Source: Syntrophorhabdus sp. PtaU1.Bin058 (GTDB lineage Bacteria; Desulfobacterota; Syntrophorhabdia; Syntrophorhabdales; Syntrophorhabdaceae). Taken from it: a DNA stretch of 64,000 nucleotides. The position numbers and the translations under genes were made by a program. The stretch is from NCBI GenBank assembly GCA_002067975.1, contig MVRS01000074.1, forward strand, positions 1 through 64,000, in the 5' to 3' direction. Positions 62,905 to 64,000 of the stretch are shown here, one piece after another. The notes beneath the pieces were generated by a model. That model searched no databases. It saw nothing but the letters and a program-made list of their open reading frames with translations, and was not told where the DNA came from. Every line of letters starts with the position of its first letter. Positions within the stretch are counted from its first letter, which is position 1.

Positions 62905-63569
62905 TCTTCTACCCCCATGGCTTCCATGTCGCCTCTCAATTCTTCCTCTATTTGTTCTTCAATGTGTTTCCTTATGTTTTCTATATTATGCATAAAGGGG
63001 TCTATTGCCCGGATCCTTTCCGCCAATCCCTTTTTCCCCAGGGATTCTTCAATCCATTTTGAAAAATCGTCTATCCCGCCGCCGACACGCATCCTTGCCT
63101 CATAGAAATGATAGTAAATGGACCCGATGTCCACATATTTTATAGCCATGAGAAATTCGGCAAGGTTCTTTGCCTTTAATCCTATGGGAAATACGAGGGT
63201 TACCGTCTCGTTAAAAAAGAATTCATCCCCGCGCATGGCTTCTCTGGGTTCCGGAAATCTCTCAAGGTAGTCGTCAACGACATATAACAGTTCTTTACGG
63301 AGGCCCTTGATATTATCGAATTCGTAAGGGTCTATGCTGGACAACTGCTCTGCCAGGGATCGTTCCTCGAGGCTCTCACCGGCCCAATGGGCGAAATCGT
63401 TTGTATACTCAAGGATGTGTTCTTTCAGGAAATACTGATAGGTGTGGTGGAATATGCAATCGTCGGAAACGCGGGCTATCATATCTCTCAGCGTATGGAG
63501 GTTCCCCGCCTTTTTCCCCGTTGATTTCAGTATGCTCGTGCACTGTTTGAATTCGAATCCTTCGATCAT
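62901..63569 (-). CDS. DUF5752 family protein with internal duplication
   Basis: 222 residues from the ATG at 63569, which overlaps the stop of the channel gene. Soluble and helical. Residues 5-100 and 117-212 are clearly repeats of one another: FEF/FFF, KKAGNL/LKAKNL, HTYQYF/HFYEAR, DFAHW/DFSKW, ESLEERSLAE/ESLGKKGLAE and IDP/IDP. The function is unknown. Such proteins tend to sit beside treT, and the ATGA overlap with treT indicates a linked role. Confidence 0.8.
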   Translation of the reverse strand: MIEGFEFKQCTSILKSTGKKAGNLHTLRDMIARVSDDCIFHHTYQYFLKEHILEYTNDFAHWAGESLEERSLAEQLSSIDPYEFDNIKGLRKELLYVVDDYLERFPEPREAMRGDEFFFNETVTLVFPIGLKAKNLAEFLMAIKYVDIGSIYYHFYEARMRVGGGIDDFSKWIEESLGKKGLAERIRAIDPFMHNIENIRKHIEEQIEEELRGDMEAMGVEE

Positions 63570-64000
63570 TTTTCCCAACCTTTTTCCTCCCTGAGGTAGA
63601 CCGTTCTGTGGGGAAAGGGTATCTCAATGCCTTCTTCTCCGAATCGTTTAAAGATCTTTTTTCTTAATTCGTGCTGCGCGAGGTATTGATCGGTGAACTC
63701 CTGTACCTGGCATATGAGGGTGAAATCGAGGGAGCTGCTGCCGAAGCCCGGTATAAACCTTACAAAGGGTGCGGGGTCCCCAAGCAGTCCCGGTATGTTC
63801 CCGACAGCCTTTTCCACCTCTTCGATGAGTACCTTTTCCACCTTTTCCGGGTCAGAGGAATAGCTGACAGAAACAGGTATCAAAAGCGACATCCTTTTTT
63901 CCGGAAGGTAATAGTTCGTTACGATGCTTTTGGCGAGCTTACTGTTCGGGATTATCACCATGTTATTGGGCAGCATCCTTATCCTCGTTACCCGCCATGT
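63566..64000 (-). CDS. MscS-family mechanosensitive channel, C-terminal part (partial)
   Basis: The gene enters from beyond the window; 144 residues are visible. TWRVTRIRMLPNNMVIIPNSKLAKSIVTNY is the middle beta domain of MscS, and the following alpha/beta domain ends with GIEIPFPHRTVYL. Such channels release solutes on sudden hypo-osmotic shock. It is coupled to the DUF5752 gene and heads the osmolyte cluster as far as can be seen. Confidence 0.9.
   Translation of the reverse strand, partial: TWRVTRIRMLPNNMVIIPNSKLAKSIVTNYYLPEKRMSLLIPVSVSYSSDPEKVEKVLIEEVEKAVGNIPGLLGDPAPFVRFIPGFGSSSLDFTLICQVQEFTDQYLAQHELRKKIFKRFGEEGIEIPFPHRTVYLREEKGWEK

Overview
The window looks like chromosomal DNA of a moderately GC-rich, Gram-negative anaerobe. 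The best guess is a Desulfobacterota (former Deltaproteobacteria) lineage, possibly a syntrophic aromatic-acid degrader of the Syntrophorhabdus type. This rests on zinc-ribbon versions of S14, S4, L24 and L36, AMP-forming acyl-CoA ligases packed against Liv-type ABC transporters, LPS assembly genes, and a radical SAM gene beside rnc. The lineage is inference; no rRNA is present.

Layout. 1-13856: end of tuf, then an almost uninterrupted S10-spc-alpha ribosomal superoperon (rpsJ to rplQ) with secY, map, infA and rpoA. Two expected genes are missing from their usual places: rplC (L3) between rpsJ and rplD, and adk between secY and map. 13881-14000: tRNA-Gln(CUG) and a strong terminator. 14103-17341: a secreted alpha/beta hydrolase and, convergently, a CopA-type copper ATPase. 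17491-28324: a surface polysaccharide/LPS cluster (five glycosyltransferases, a sugar epimerase/dehydratase, a PLP sugar aminotransferase, a carbamoyltransferase and an unusual double-kinase protein). 28508-30193: Elp3-like radical SAM protein and RNase III. 30276-40779: three acyl-CoA ligases, an XRE-cupin regulator and a complete livKHMGF transporter, read as an acid uptake-and-activation unit. 41173-48637: a mixed region with a transglutaminase-like protein, a STAS/SpoIIAA-like protein, a methyltransferase, an XRE/membrane-protein pair, a tandem HD/HD-GYP protein, a sodium/solute symporter with its small partner, and a secreted pentapeptide-repeat protein behind a riboswitch-like leader. 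48654-64000 (all minus strand): an osmolyte cluster with two mechanosensitive-channel family proteins at its ends, TreY/TreZ plus a GH57 enzyme, TreT with a DUF5752 protein, a predicted glucosylglycerate synthase, and two GlgC-like ADP-glucose pyrophosphorylases that would feed TreT and the glucosylglycerate enzyme.

The most unusual signal is not a gene. At least 14 places, nearly all intergenic, carry short degenerate tandem repeats whose period is always 7 bp although the word differs (TCGATAG, TTCAACG, GTAAGGC, GCTGATA, GTCAGCA, CTCTCCG and others). Word blocks recur at distant loci, in different orders and in both orientations, often as nested inverted arms. One island fills the empty adk slot, one lies inside the start of a glycosyltransferase gene, and two contribute the stop codons of neighbouring genes. 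A second, unrelated repeat family is a GC-rich nested hairpin (REP-like), present as an inverted pair around a 5 kb segment.
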